A stretch of 64,000 nucleotides of DNA from Ogataea parapolymorpha DL-1 (lineage: Eukaryota > Ascomycota > Pichiomycetes > Pichiales > Pichiaceae), in the NCBI RefSeq assembly GCF_000187245.1, contig NC_027864.1:1-64000 (forward strand), written 5' to 3'. Shown piece after piece: positions 8,880-18,582 of the stretch. The notes under the pieces were generated by a model. It worked only from the letters and a program-made list of their open reading frames with translations, had not been told where the DNA came from and searched no databases. Numbering within the stretch: the first letter of the stretch is position 1; the number at the start of each line of letters is the position of its first letter. A program made the position numbers and the translations under genes.

Positions 8880-10688
8880 ATGTTGAACAGTTCTATTCTC
8901 CCACTATATTTGATTTTGACTGGCTCAATTGCTGCCCCAGTTTCAGACCCCGTTTCGAGCTCATCCAACTCGACCACGTTAACTGAAATGTGTGACTCGT
9001 CATACGTACAAAGTCTTATACCTGCCAACGGCACGTTGTTGGGAATTGAGTTCATTCCTTCCTCCGTTCAAGCCATTATTGTGGACCCATCAACTCAAGA
9101 TTCAACTTCCTCGGGAGCCAGCTCAACTAGTACGTATACCTCCAAGTACTGCAGTGTCACTCTCGAGTACACTCATACAGGAAAGGGTGACAATGTGACT
9201 GTCAAATACGCTTTCCCAAGCCCTGATGAGTTTTCCAATCGGTTCTACCTTGCTGGAGGTGGTGGATACTCTCTGAATTCGGATGCTACAGGTGGACTTA
9301 CTTATGGTGCTGTCAGTGGAGCTACCAGTGCTGGCTACGATGCCTTTGACTATAGCTTGGACGAAGTTTTTTTGTATGGCAACGGCTCCATCAATTGGGA
9401 TGCAACTTACATGTTCAGCTACCAGGCTCTTGGTGAGCTGACCGTGGTGGGGAAATATCTCGCTAGAGAATTCTATGGTCTTGCCCAAGATGAAAAACTT
9501 TACACCTATTTCGAAGGATGTTCCGACGGAGGCCGTGAAGCAATGTCTCAGGTCCAACGATGGGGTGACGAATATGATGGTGTTATTGCTGGCGCTCCTG
9601 CATTTAGATTTGCTCAGCAACAAGTTCTTCATGTTTTCCCGGCCACAGTTGAGCACACACTTGGCTACTATCCACCAACTTGTGAACTGGAAAAAATTGT
9701 GAATGCCACCATTGAAGCATGCGATGGCTTGGATGGCCGTATCGACGGAGTCATCTCACGAACCGATTTATGTGCACTGCAATTCGATCTTGAGAGCTTG
9801 GTTGGCCAGCCATATTACTGTGCTGCCACAACTAGTTCTTCCTTAGGTTTTGGTTTCAGTAAAAGAGACGATGCAAGTCAAACTAGCGATACGCCAGAGC
9901 AAAGCGGAAACATCACACAAGAAGGTATCGCAGTTGCAAAGCAGATTTACGACGGTCTGTTTAACAGCGATGGAGAAAGAGCTTACTTTTCTTTTAGAAT
10001 TGGATCGTCTCTCGATGATGCCGATACGACATACAATTCCGATGAGGACGCTTGGGAGTTGAATATCCCTTCGACAGGTGGACTTTACGTCCAAAAATTC
10101 ATCAAGCTTCTTGATTTGGATAACTTGGAGAACCTGGATGGAGTCACTTACGATACCCTGATTGACTGGATGAAAACTGGTATGTACAGATACTTCGACA
10201 GTTTGCAGACAACGGTCACTGACCTGACTACGTTCAGAAACACCGGAGGAAAACTGATCCACTACCATGGAGAGTCCGATCCAAGTATTCCTCCAGCATC
10301 TTCAATTCACTACTGGCAGAGTGTGAAAGACACAATGTATGGAAACCTGACCTTTGAAGAGAGTCTCAAGCAGCTTGATGACTGGTACCAATTTTATCTC
10401 GTCCCAGGAGCCGCACATTGCGGCACAAATGATTTGCAACCAGGACCTTATCCAGAGACCAACATGGAAATCATGATCAACTGGGTCGAGAATGGCGTGA
10501 AACCAAGTGGTCTCAATGCTACAGTTTCGGAAGGTAAATATGCTTCAGAAAACCAGGAACTGTGCAAGTGGCCAACTCGTCCACTCTGGAGCTCTGACAA
10601 CCTTTCAACGTTTGAGTGCTCCTTTGACGGGGCCTCGTACGAGAGCTGGACCTATGAATTACCAGCTTTCAAAATCCCTGTCTATTAA
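8880..10688 (+). CDS. Secreted tannase / feruloyl esterase family enzyme
   Basis: A 602-residue secreted esterase. The frame is open from a GTG at 8841, but the ATG at 8880 starts a typical signal peptide (hydrophobic residues 5-18, then Ala-Pro). The nucleophile motif is GCSDGGR with Ser215, flanked by Cys214 as in the CS-D-HC arrangement of tannases. A calcium-type loop DGLDGRIDG is at 282-290 and AAHCGTND near the C-terminus holds the catalytic His. Many N-glycosylation sequons are visible. A dibasic Lys-Arg at 328-329 lies where fungal tannases are processed. The family hydrolyses gallate or hydroxycinnamate esters outside the cell. Tannase is known from Blastobotrys adeninivorans among yeasts and is patchy in Saccharomycotina. 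Confidence 0.88.
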   Translation: MLNSSILPLYLILTGSIAAPVSDPVSSSSNSTTLTEMCDSSYVQSLIPANGTLLGIEFIPSSVQAIIVDPSTQDSTSSGASSTSTYTSKYCSVTLEYTHTGKGDNVTVKYAFPSPDEFSNRFYLAGGGGYSLNSDATGGLTYGAVSGATSAGYDAFDYSLDEVFLYGNGSINWDATYMFSYQALGELTVVGKYLAREFYGLAQDEKLYTYFEGCSDGGREAMSQVQRWGDEYDGVIAGAPAFRFAQQQVLHVFPATVEHTLGYYPPTCELEKIVNATIEACDGLDGRIDGVISRTDLCALQFDLESLVGQPYYCAATTSSSLGFGFSKRDDASQTSDTPEQSGNITQEGIAVAKQIYDGLFNSDGERAYFSFRIGSSLDDADTTYNSDEDAWELNIPSTGGLYVQKFIKLLDLDNLENLDGVTYDTLIDWMKTGMYRYFDSLQTTVTDLTTFRNTGGKLIHYHGESDPSIPPASSIHYWQSVKDTMYGNLTFEESLKQLDDWYQFYLVPGAAHCGTNDLQPGPYPETNMEIMINWVENGVKPSGLNATVSEGKYASENQELCKWPTRPLWSSDNLSTFECSFDGASYESWTYELPAFKIPVY

Positions 10689-11184
10689 ATCTTCACTTCT
10701 CTCGTTGATAAATTTTCTATCAAATAGCCATTTTAAGAAATCTTAAGCAAGTATTCTATTCATTGTATGTGCGTAGCAGTACTACCCAAGGGAAGTTCAC
10801 TGAGTGTATGGTCTGTTCACAACAGTACAACTCTGAAATTTGAGCTGCATTATCCAACGTTTAACGTCTAATGCCCTTAGGCAAATTAGTCGTGATGCAA
10901 ACAAAAGTCGGCATGGTTAAAGTTCACATGATATGTGCTACATCAGAGCCAAATCACAATAGTATTTTCGGCACATGGAGTCGGAAACTGCGGCCCAGTT
11001 GCATATCTGTCTTACATTTCGATCAGGTCCTGGAACCTGACACTCTAACTATCCGCTAACCTTTCCAGTCCTAGCACAGCCATAAGTCACCCAATTCAGT
11101 ATTTTATCCCAAACTAGATATCCGCAATAATCTTATATATAGCCACCACCCCAAGCCGCTAAATGGCAATCTACTAAATCTAAC
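10689..11184 (+). promoter_or_regulatory. Intergenic region and promoter of the atypical SDR
   Basis: About 495 bp without a supported gene. TATATATAG lies at about 11134-11142, roughly 45 bp before the ATG. A 62-codon frame at 10871-11059 has no recognisable features. A CTAAC followed by TTTCCAG near 11057-11069 looks like an intron end but no matching exon is found. Confidence 0.45.
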
Positions 11185-12219
11185 ATGACTAGACTATTTG
11201 TGATTGGTGCCACTGGATACATAGGGGGATCGGTTTTGAGCTACATCCTCAAAGCTTTCGCTGACTTCGAAATCACAGCTTTAGTGAGAACCAAAGAGAA
11301 AGCTGATTTACTCAAAACCGCAACAAATGGTCGTATAACCACAATTCTAGGGGGTCTTGATGACCTTGATTTAATTGAAGATGCTACAAAAAATGCAGAC
11401 ATCATCATCAATGCCGCCTCAAACAATCACATACCTAGCCTGCAGGCCATTAAAAAGGCTCTTGCTTCCAAAAAATCGTCTACCTTGTTTATTCACACAT
11501 CTGGGGCAGGCGTTCTTGCTGACTCTACTGATCCTGCCCACTACAATCCATCTAAGGTGTACTCCGATGTCAAAGATATTGATGAAATTAATTCATTGCC
11601 AGATTCTCAGCCACACCGTCCGGCCGATAAGCTAGTTCAAACAATTCAGGACTCAAACCCAGACTACATCAAGACAGCCATTGTGTCTCCTCCGACAATT
11701 TTCGGAATTGGATCTGGATTCGACAACAAGACCTCCGTTCAAATTCCATACTTGGTGAAGTCAGTAGTGAAGGTGGGCCATAACTTCACGGTTTACGAAG
11801 GAAACACGGCTTGGAGCCATATTCACATCGATGACGTGGCAGCGCTGTACACTTTGATTGTACAGAAGTTTGTTGCAAACGAGTCGTTTCCTTCAGGGTA
11901 TAAGGGGTACTATTTTGCTGCCGACGGAACGCCACATGTTTGGAAGGATGTGTCAGTAGCCGTTTCTAAATCGTTGGTGGCCAAGAAACTGTTATCCGAT
12001 CGAAGAATCGACCAGTTATCTCCTGAAGAGGTGGAGAAGCAATTTGGCTTACCTGCACTGTTCTGGGGCTCTAATGTGAAGACTATTCCCGATCTTGGAA
12101 AGTCCATTGGCTGGAAACCTACAAAGTCGTCGGACAGCGAGTTTTGGGCCGATATTGATGTTGAAATTGAATATTTGCAAAAGCATGGCCTTTTGCATGA
12201 AGAACTTTTATCACACTGA
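11185..12219 (+). CDS. NAD(P)-dependent epimerase/dehydratase-like protein (atypical SDR)
   Basis: A 344-residue extended/atypical SDR. The N-terminus is a Rossmann motif GATGYIGG (residues 8-15), followed by the region IINAASNN that replaces the usual NAG. A strand with HTSGAGVL and a later HIHIDDVAALY segment are typical of NAD-dependent epimerase or NmrA-like fungal proteins. The canonical YxxxK is not obvious, so catalysis is uncertain; some relatives are redox sensors instead. It lies tail-to-tail with the purine permease, with 79 bp between stops. The function is not known. Confidence 0.75.
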   Translation: MTRLFVIGATGYIGGSVLSYILKAFADFEITALVRTKEKADLLKTATNGRITTILGGLDDLDLIEDATKNADIIINAASNNHIPSLQAIKKALASKKSSTLFIHTSGAGVLADSTDPAHYNPSKVYSDVKDIDEINSLPDSQPHRPADKLVQTIQDSNPDYIKTAIVSPPTIFGIGSGFDNKTSVQIPYLVKSVVKVGHNFTVYEGNTAWSHIHIDDVAALYTLIVQKFVANESFPSGYKGYYFAADGTPHVWKDVSVAVSKSLVAKKLLSDRRIDQLSPEEVEKQFGLPALFWGSNVKTIPDLGKSIGWKPTKSSDSEFWADIDVEIEYLQKHGLLHEELLSH

Positions 12220-12298
12220 AAGGTGGAAGCTGTATCTGCCGTCGAGATGCCTCTCACAAGTAAACCTATCGAATTAATAAATACTTAAACGTTTATAA

Positions 12299-13948
12299 TT
12301 ATACTACACCTGCAGTGTCATCTGGTTCCTTGTTGCCGTCGGGTATTATCAAGTTCAAAAAGCAGACGATTATGGCGCCAAAAATGAATGGAGTCTCGAC
12401 AATAAGGTCAATTCCTTCAAGGAACCCTGCCAGAGCTTGATTTGAGCCACTGTAAGCTAAAATTTGGTCAAACCAAGAGGAAACTACAGTGCCTGCAAAT
12501 CCCCATCCAAGACCACATGAAAGAATAAAGCGATTCCGCCTGGTCCATGGGACCGATGAGAGAACTTTTATCCCGGCAACACCAATAGTTCCGAAGAGAA
12601 ATACTTGCATTCCACCAAACACGGGCAGAGGCAAGGCCGCAAAAGTAGCAGATATTTTGGAGAAAACACCCATCAGAATCAGCAACACAGCTGCAACCCA
12701 TCCTGCTTTTCTCGAAGCGCATCCCGTGAGCAGGATAACTCCATTGTTAGCAGCCTGAGAGACCATAGGGAGTCCCCCACCGACGGAGGCCAATAGACTG
12801 CCTAATGCATCGCACATTATTCCTCCTTGAATACGAGACTGGAATTCGACACCAGACGTTTTTTCGTGACTTGCCTCTGCTGTGGCAAGAATATCAGGTA
12901 TGCAACTGATACCTTCAACAATAAACATTAGTAAAAGCGCAAGAATCAAGGATCCATCCACCGAGTAAGTATAATTCTTGGTCCAAAGGAAGTCTGCTGC
13001 AGGAGCAGCTTGGATACCTGATGCATCCCAGTAGCCACACGCTGCTGATATGATGCATCCTATGACAAGCCCCAAAATAATCGACGAACTTTTCATAATT
13101 GGCGATCCAACAAGGTTGATGATAACAATGGATATGAAAGTGCAAAATCCCAGTCCAATGTATGCTCGAGATCCCCACTCAAAATCGTGAGAGCCGGTGC
13201 TGCATCCTCCACCATATTGCAGGCAATTACTACCTCCTCCCCAGTTTTTCATACCGTTTCCAGAAAGGTAAACAGCAAGCAGAAGAAGCAGTGTGCCAGT
13301 GACCATACTAGGGAAAATTCGTTTAAGGATCCTTGGTGGAACAAATGCTAGAAGAACCTGAATCCACACAGTGCATAACATCGAGCCAAGAAACGCCCCA
13401 AAGGCATCCGGGCAAGGGAGATAAGTTCCATCAGAAGCTATGGGGCAAGTCCCTTTTGAGTAACGGATTGAAGAATATGAGTATGCTATACCGACGATAT
13501 CAAAGGTGGGCCCCACCACTGACAAAAGCCCCGTTCCAACGTAGTAAGGCGTTCTATAAATGTGAAATCTGGTAATCTGGGCAAACGTCGCAACTCCGGC
13601 AGTGATAAGCGTACAGGAAACAAGGTGTTGTGTTTGCTGAGCATCGAAATACAGGGCATCGCCCATCAAAAGCGGGACAGCGACAAGACTGCAGATCAAT
13701 GTTAGACAATGCTGAAGGCCAAGTATAACAGCCAATAATATTGGAATATCATCGTTGATTCCAAAATACGGTTGATCGTAGTGTTTGAACCTTTTGTTGA
13801 AAGGCCAGATTGCAGGGGTAAAGAGGAAAGCGTAGTCGTAATCACCTAACCATCCATCTCGTGTGGTAAATTTTCTATAAAGATTTTTCAGTCTATTTTG
13901 CTCAAGATCAGTGATCTCCAAGGCGTGAGAGCTTTTTGAATCAGACAT
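12299..13948 (-). CDS. Purine permease, NAT/NCS2 family (UapA/UapC-like)
   Basis: A 549-residue nucleobase-ascorbate transporter with about 12-14 membrane segments. The N-terminus has HCLTLICSLVAVPLLMG, which matches the QH motif region of NAT proteins. The central signature reads QAANNGVILLTG, with Ala where characterised family members usually have Gln or Glu immediately before NxG. The TM8 region has IVEGISCIPD with an acidic residue. Fungal relatives import xanthine, uric acid or hypoxanthine by proton symport at the plasma membrane. It is divergent from guanine deaminase, separated by a 227-bp promoter with GATA and CCG elements, so the pair likely supplies purines as nitrogen source. 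Confidence 0.85.
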   Translation of the reverse strand: MSDSKSSHALEITDLEQNRLKNLYRKFTTRDGWLGDYDYAFLFTPAIWPFNKRFKHYDQPYFGINDDIPILLAVILGLQHCLTLICSLVAVPLLMGDALYFDAQQTQHLVSCTLITAGVATFAQITRFHIYRTPYYVGTGLLSVVGPTFDIVGIAYSYSSIRYSKGTCPIASDGTYLPCPDAFGAFLGSMLCTVWIQVLLAFVPPRILKRIFPSMVTGTLLLLLAVYLSGNGMKNWGGGSNCLQYGGGCSTGSHDFEWGSRAYIGLGFCTFISIVIINLVGSPIMKSSSIILGLVIGCIISAACGYWDASGIQAAPAADFLWTKNYTYSVDGSLILALLLMFIVEGISCIPDILATAEASHEKTSGVEFQSRIQGGIMCDALGSLLASVGGGLPMVSQAANNGVILLTGCASRKAGWVAAVLLILMGVFSKISATFAALPLPVFGGMQVFLFGTIGVAGIKVLSSVPWTRRNRFILSCGLGWGFAGTVVSSWFDQILAYSGSNQALAGFLEGIDLIVETPFIFGAIIVCFLNLIIPDGNKEPDDTAGVV

Positions 13949-14036
13949 CTCAGAATAGGATCCAAGGTCAGAAAGTATTGGGTAATTTGCCGAAATATAT
14001 AATAAAACAGTTTGAATTTGTGTCTTGATTCCATCA

Positions 14037-14139
14037 CCGACTCGTGCCGACTCGGGCCGCCGAAACTGATAAGAAAAATTTTATGCACCCTGCACGATAT
14101 CGAACCCAAAATAAAATTTAGCAAAACCGATAGCGATAA
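14037..14139. promoter_or_regulatory. Shared purine promoter: phased CCG triplets and GATA sites
   Basis: CCGACTCGTG and CCGACTCGGG occur in tandem at 14037-14046 and 14047-14056, followed by CCGCCGA. CCG triplets therefore start at 14037, 14047 and 14057, one helical turn apart. TCGG at 14052-14055 and CCGA at 14060-14063 form an inverted pair with 4-bp spacing. GATAAG is at 14068-14073 and GATAA at 14135-14139. CCG/CGG triplets are typical Zn2Cys6 half sites (UaY and Ppr1 use TCGG-N6-CCGA, which differs here in spacing). Dual control by a purine activator and a GATA factor is inferred. Confidence 0.5.
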
Positions 14140-14175
14140 AAACTTACCTCGGTGACCATAAGCATTCTTTACAAG

Positions 14176-15603
14176 ATGTTGCAGTCAAGTGCTTTGGACA
14201 ATATTGGATTTACAGTGTACTATGGCATGCTTGTTCACACTCCAAAAATAGGTGACCTGGAGGTGATTCCTAACGCAAGGGTAGGCGTGGACAGCCGCGG
14301 AATCATAACATACGTGGCAACAGGCCCTTTGCTGACTACCATCGAAAGTGAAGCTCTAAACCATGATCCGTCTCTCCAAAGTATCAGTGTCGTTGACATT
14401 ACCACCTCTGGATTCAGAAAGTTCTTTATTCCTGGCTTCATAGACACTCATATTCACGCTCCTCAGTTTCCCAACTGTGGAGTTTTTGGTAACTCAACCC
14501 TATTTTCCTGGTTGACCAAGTACACATATCCAGTAGAAATGGCATTGGAGGACCCCATAAAGGCAAAGGACGTCTACAATAGAGTTGTTCAAAAGACTCT
14601 TTCTAACGGGACTACTTTTTGTGCATACTATGCCACTATTCATACGACTGCAACCAATATATTGGCTGATTGTGCTTTCAAACATGGCCAGCGTGCATAC
14701 ATCGGAAGAAGTTGTATGGACTGTGCAAAGAAAGAATACACGGATCAAGGTTTAGAAGACGGAATACACTCGACCAAGACGGTAATTGAGCACATAAAAA
14801 GCATTGACGCAGACTACAAACTGATTAAACCAATATTGAGTCCGCGGAACGCCAATAAATGCTCGCCCGAGTTTATGTTGTGGCTTGCAGAACAAAGCCG
14901 TGAACAAGGTATTCCGATCCAAGCACATCTTAGTGAGACTGAGGACGAAGTCGAGCAAATTTTGAAAATGTTTCCTCACTGCAAAACCTATACCGAAATA
15001 TACGACTCCCACAAGCTCCTCACCGAGAGCTCCATTCTAGGGCACTGTATTTTTCTGAGCAATGAAGAATTGAAGCTTATCAATAAGCGCAAGAGCTCTA
15101 TTTCGCATTGTCCAACTTCTAATAGCTGTCTTACGTCAGGAGAAGCCAGACTGAGATGGATAATTGACAGCGGGTCAAAAGTTGGCCTCGGCACCGACGT
15201 TTCAGGTGGATTTTCTCCATCGATGCTCACTACAGCAAGACACGCGGTCCTTGTTTCTCGACATGTTGCCATGAAAACCAAATCTGACCACGATAAAATT
15301 TCAGTCAACGAATCGCTGTACCTAGCAACTCTCGGAGGAGCAAAAGTGATGGGTATGGAGCAAGAGCTTGGATCATTTGAAGTGGGTAAAAAGTGGGAAT
15401 GTCAGCTGATAGATCTAGACACCAAGGAATCTCCTGTTGACCTTTTTGATTTCCTAAACCCCTCTGTTGAAGGACTACTGGCCGGAGACCCATCGCACAT
15501 TTCCAGGTTCCAGGATCTCATTGACAAATGGGTTTTCAATGGAGATGATAGAAACGTGAGAAGGGTGTATGTTAATGGTCGATGCGTACTTGACAAGGAT
15601 TGA
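14176..15603 (+). CDS. GUD1: Guanine deaminase
   Basis: A 475-residue amidohydrolase-family guanine deaminase that converts guanine to xanthine and ammonia. The ATG at 14176 was chosen; the frame is open from a GTG at 14152. The zinc motif is FIDTHIHAPQFPNCG with His92 and His94, a hallmark of guanine deaminases, followed by HLSETEDE, HCIFLSNEEL, ISHCPTSN and the metal Asp in LGTDVSGGFSPSML. The length is close to S. cerevisiae Gud1. It is divergent from the NAT-type purine permease, consistent with a purine-salvage or purine-nitrogen role, and GATA sites in the shared promoter suggest nitrogen control. Confidence 0.93.
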   Translation: MLQSSALDNIGFTVYYGMLVHTPKIGDLEVIPNARVGVDSRGIITYVATGPLLTTIESEALNHDPSLQSISVVDITTSGFRKFFIPGFIDTHIHAPQFPNCGVFGNSTLFSWLTKYTYPVEMALEDPIKAKDVYNRVVQKTLSNGTTFCAYYATIHTTATNILADCAFKHGQRAYIGRSCMDCAKKEYTDQGLEDGIHSTKTVIEHIKSIDADYKLIKPILSPRNANKCSPEFMLWLAEQSREQGIPIQAHLSETEDEVEQILKMFPHCKTYTEIYDSHKLLTESSILGHCIFLSNEELKLINKRKSSISHCPTSNSCLTSGEARLRWIIDSGSKVGLGTDVSGGFSPSMLTTARHAVLVSRHVAMKTKSDHDKISVNESLYLATLGGAKVMGMEQELGSFEVGKKWECQLIDLDTKESPVDLFDFLNPSVEGLLAGDPSHISRFQDLIDKWVFNGDDRNVRRVYVNGRCVLDKD

Positions 15604-15885
15604 GTTGATCGGAGCTAATAGATTCAGCGAGTAATCAAATAATATGTATAGGCAAAAGATCCGCCCGAGAACTGCATTACCTGTTGGCGATACAATAAAA
15701 TTTCAAAATTTCGTACACAGATTGGCAGTTCAAATCTGCTGGTCTATTCAAAGCTTTCATAATCAGTGCAGAAATTTGGGAGACGTGCATATCCAAAAAA
15801 GTTCTGATAAGCACTGCATAAACACTGCCGTGCCAGGGGAGATAATATAAATCTCGACGAAAAACTCGATGTGCCAAATTTTAGA

Positions 15886-17367
15886 ATGTCAGCTATCAAG
15901 GAGGACACATTGGAGGAGGTCAAATCAATCATTCAGGAGGGGGAGGTTGTTGAGGTGCGCGAGGGAGCCAAAGTGCTCGATCATAAGCTCGAAAGAAGAA
16001 TTTGCCGGAAGTTTGACTACCGGATTCTACCTTTGACAGCCTTGATGTACCTTTTCAATTCCTTGGACAAATCCAACATATCTAATGCAAAAACGGACGG
16101 TATTGATAATGATCTCCACATCGTTGGACAACAGTGGAATACTATGCTCTCCATCTTCTATATTCCTTTCGTTCTCTGTGCCTTTCCGCTTTCGTTACTG
16201 ATCAAAAAGTACAATGCAGCCAATGTGATTCCAATCATGATGTTCAGCTTTGGAAGCATTACATTGCTTCTTGTTTCAGCTTTTGATTACGGCTCGTTGG
16301 TCGCAGGAAGATGGTTCTTAGGAATGTGTGAGTCGGCCTTTTTCCCAGGTATTGTTTATTATTTGAGTACATTCTACCGCAGAGCAGAACTGGCTAGAAG
16401 GCTGTCAATCTTCTACGGTGCCTTCAACATTGCTAACGCATTCTCTGGACTGCTGTCCTATGGTGTCTTTCAAATCGAAAGTTCGCGTCTACACGGTTGG
16501 CAAATTTTGTTCCTAATTGAAGGAGCGTTGACGGTCGCATTTTCTGTGGTTGCGTTTTTGTATCTGCCGAGATCCGTTCAACAGGTTAAGTTCCTCACAG
16601 AGGAAGAAAGAGAATGTGCTGTGTGGAGAATATCGACGGATTCGAGTTCCATGGTTGGAGACAAACTATCAATCAAAGACTCTCTGAAAGTATTCAGACA
16701 TCCTATCGCAATCATGTGGATGTTCCAAGAAATTTGCATTGGAGTTCCATTGAATTCCTATAGCAACTGGTTCCCACAAATTGTCCAGTCACTTGGTCAC
16801 GGAACTGTCATCACAAACCTCTACACAGTTGCTCCAAATGTCTGGGGTGCTATTTCCTTGATGATACTATGTTTCGCTTCTGACTACACTAGAACTCGTT
16901 CCTTGTTTGTTGGAATTGCTGTTGCGTCTACCCTCATTGGATTTGTTGTTTTCGGAACGATCGACTCGGCGACTCATACGGGGGTTGCTTATTTCTCTTG
17001 CTTCCTGATGACTACCGGTGTCTCTGCTTCTTCAGTTTTGACGTCCACTTGGTACAACAACAACACGCCAAACGAAAACAGAAGAATGGTTATATCGGCT
17101 ATTGGCATTCCTCTTGCCAACGCTTCTGGACTGATTGCGAGTAACATATTCAGAGCCAAGGATGCTCCAAAATATATTCCTGCACTCGGAATCACCGCAG
17201 CTTTTGGTGGTGCGGCTCTCATCACTATAGTATTAATCACTATTTACATGGTGGTCGATAACAAGCGCCGAGACAAGGCTCAGGGCACAAAACTAACCTT
17301 CAGAGATGTTCCAACATATTTGCTGGCAGAAGGCCCATCCAATCCTAGCTATAGATGGATGTATTAA
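15886..17367 (+). CDS. MFS carrier, Tna1-like ACS family
   Basis: A 493-residue MFS protein. The ATG at 15886 is used because the longer frame starts with GTG; a TATAAAT element lies at 15846-15852. The features RRICRKFDYRILPL, LFNSLDKSNISNAK and RWFLGMCESAFFPGIVYYL are typical for the nicotinate permease (Tna1) and related anion:cation symporters, and about twelve membrane segments are visible. It is likely a plasma-membrane importer of a vitamin-like or small anionic substrate. It follows guanine deaminase in the same direction but is a different subfamily from the two Dal5-type carriers at 561-5161. The substrate is unknown. Confidence 0.83.
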   Translation: MSAIKEDTLEEVKSIIQEGEVVEVREGAKVLDHKLERRICRKFDYRILPLTALMYLFNSLDKSNISNAKTDGIDNDLHIVGQQWNTMLSIFYIPFVLCAFPLSLLIKKYNAANVIPIMMFSFGSITLLLVSAFDYGSLVAGRWFLGMCESAFFPGIVYYLSTFYRRAELARRLSIFYGAFNIANAFSGLLSYGVFQIESSRLHGWQILFLIEGALTVAFSVVAFLYLPRSVQQVKFLTEEERECAVWRISTDSSSMVGDKLSIKDSLKVFRHPIAIMWMFQEICIGVPLNSYSNWFPQIVQSLGHGTVITNLYTVAPNVWGAISLMILCFASDYTRTRSLFVGIAVASTLIGFVVFGTIDSATHTGVAYFSCFLMTTGVSASSVLTSTWYNNNTPNENRRMVISAIGIPLANASGLIASNIFRAKDAPKYIPALGITAAFGGAALITIVLITIYMVVDNKRRDKAQGTKLTFRDVPTYLLAEGPSNPSYRWMY

Positions 17368-17764
17368 ATTGATCGATTTTTTATTTTTAGCGGATTTTAA
17401 ATAATCGGAGTTTTACTCAAAGCGCTAAGGTGAACAACAGGTTCGAAAGCCAGTCATCTTCGTGGCAGAACATGCACGTAACTGCTACTAAATCGGAGGA
17501 TCCTATTTCGTATGCAATATTTTGACCCGCCTCTACTCTTCAAGTTATTGCTATATCCCAAAATTGCGTTGCTTTTTCTCAAAAGGGGGTCCAAGCAATT
17601 AACACTTGTAGTAATGCGGCTCGTTAAAGAGCAAACAACTGACACCGTTTAAGGCAGCTCGTAAGAGACGGGAGAATCAAATGCGATGCGGCATGTGGAT
17701 CTTATTGCGGCTCCCCTGATATAAAATAGAGCAGATATCTTAACTTTTGCAATCAGCTAACAAA
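17368..17764 (+). promoter_or_regulatory. Intergenic region and promoter
   Basis: About 400 bp with no supported gene. A TATAAAAT element near 17720 is about 45 bp before the ATG at 17765. A TTCGA-containing stretch near 17442 resembles a tRNA B box but has no partner A box. Confidence 0.45.
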
Positions 17765-18511
17765 ATGGACAAAACCGTATACTTAGTTGTTGGTGCTTCC
17801 AGGGGCCTTGGTTATGAAATTGCTAACCAATTGAGCACAAAGGATTCAAACTATGTGATCACCACCTACAGATCGGTGGAAACCTCGGGCCAATTGCTTA
17901 GTCTGGCCGAAAAGCCAAATGTTGAAGCTATTCAGCTTGACGTTGCAGCACAGTACTCAATCGATAATCTACCCCACGAAATAAAGAAATTTACAGATTC
18001 AATGGATATTGCCATTATCAACGCTGGAATAGCAGAGTCCTTCGGTAGCGTCTTAGAATGCAACAGAGATGCCTGGCTTCAGCATTACACTACTAATGCG
18101 CTAGGTCCAATTTTGGTTTATCAAAAGATTCATCCCTTCATGTTGACGAAGTTCACCAGAAAAGTATTCTTCATTTCATGCGCTGCAGGCTCCGCTCAAA
18201 CCCTGCTGTCTATTCCTTTTGGTGCTTATGGACAATCCAAAGCCGCTTTGAACTACTCTGTTAAGAAACTCAGCGAGGAGCAGCACAGCAACCATTTCAC
18301 TATTGTGGCTATCCATCCAGGAACTATATTGACAGAAAATATCAAAGAAAAACTCAAGTTTGGAGACATCGATGTAAAAAACAAGATACAATTCAAGACT
18401 GTGTTGCCTGCCTTGGCTGCTGAACAAGTTCTTGTGGCAATTGATGTTTTGGGAGAACAAAGCAATGGTAGGTTCGTAAAGGCTGACGATTTGCTTGACA
18501 TTCCATTTTAG
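17765..18511 (+). CDS. Short-chain dehydrogenase, carbonyl reductase (sniffer/Irc24)-like
   Basis: A 248-residue classical SDR. The cofactor motif is GASRGLG (residues 10-16), IINAGIA follows, and the catalytic residues are Ser in FFISCAAGS with Tyr155 and Lys159 in YGQSKAALN. The organisation resembles the insect/fungal sniffer-type carbonyl reductases and yeast YIR035C/Irc24 (benzil reductase). It probably reduces reactive carbonyl compounds with NADPH in the cytosol. The ATG at 17765 is the first in the frame; the frame itself is open from a TTG at 17747. No operon-like partner is evident. Confidence 0.8.
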   Translation: MDKTVYLVVGASRGLGYEIANQLSTKDSNYVITTYRSVETSGQLLSLAEKPNVEAIQLDVAAQYSIDNLPHEIKKFTDSMDIAIINAGIAESFGSVLECNRDAWLQHYTTNALGPILVYQKIHPFMLTKFTRKVFFISCAAGSAQTLLSIPFGAYGQSKAALNYSVKKLSEEQHSNHFTIVAIHPGTILTENIKEKLKFGDIDVKNKIQFKTVLPALAAEQVLVAIDVLGEQSNGRFVKADDLLDIPF

Positions 18512-18564
18512 GTGCTATTTTCGTATAGCTAGCTGCTACTCAAATAAAATAAAAAAGTGAAGTC

Positions 18565-18579
18565 AAAAAAAAAAAAAAA
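18565..18579 (-). terminator. RNA polymerase III terminator (T15)
   Basis: A run of 15 A on the plus strand is a T15 run on the minus strand, beginning 3 bp after the end of the tRNA. Runs of T at this place end RNA polymerase III transcription. Confidence 0.85.
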
Positions 18580-18582
18580 TAA

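Noticed and set aside
11057..11069. CTAAC followed by TTTCCAG as an intron end before the atypical SDR
   Set aside because: The SDR already begins with a complete Rossmann fold at its ATG and no donor site or coding exon is found upstream.
17430..17480. GGTTCGAAAGCC resembling a tRNA B box
   Set aside because: No A box, acceptor stem or cloverleaf can be formed around it.
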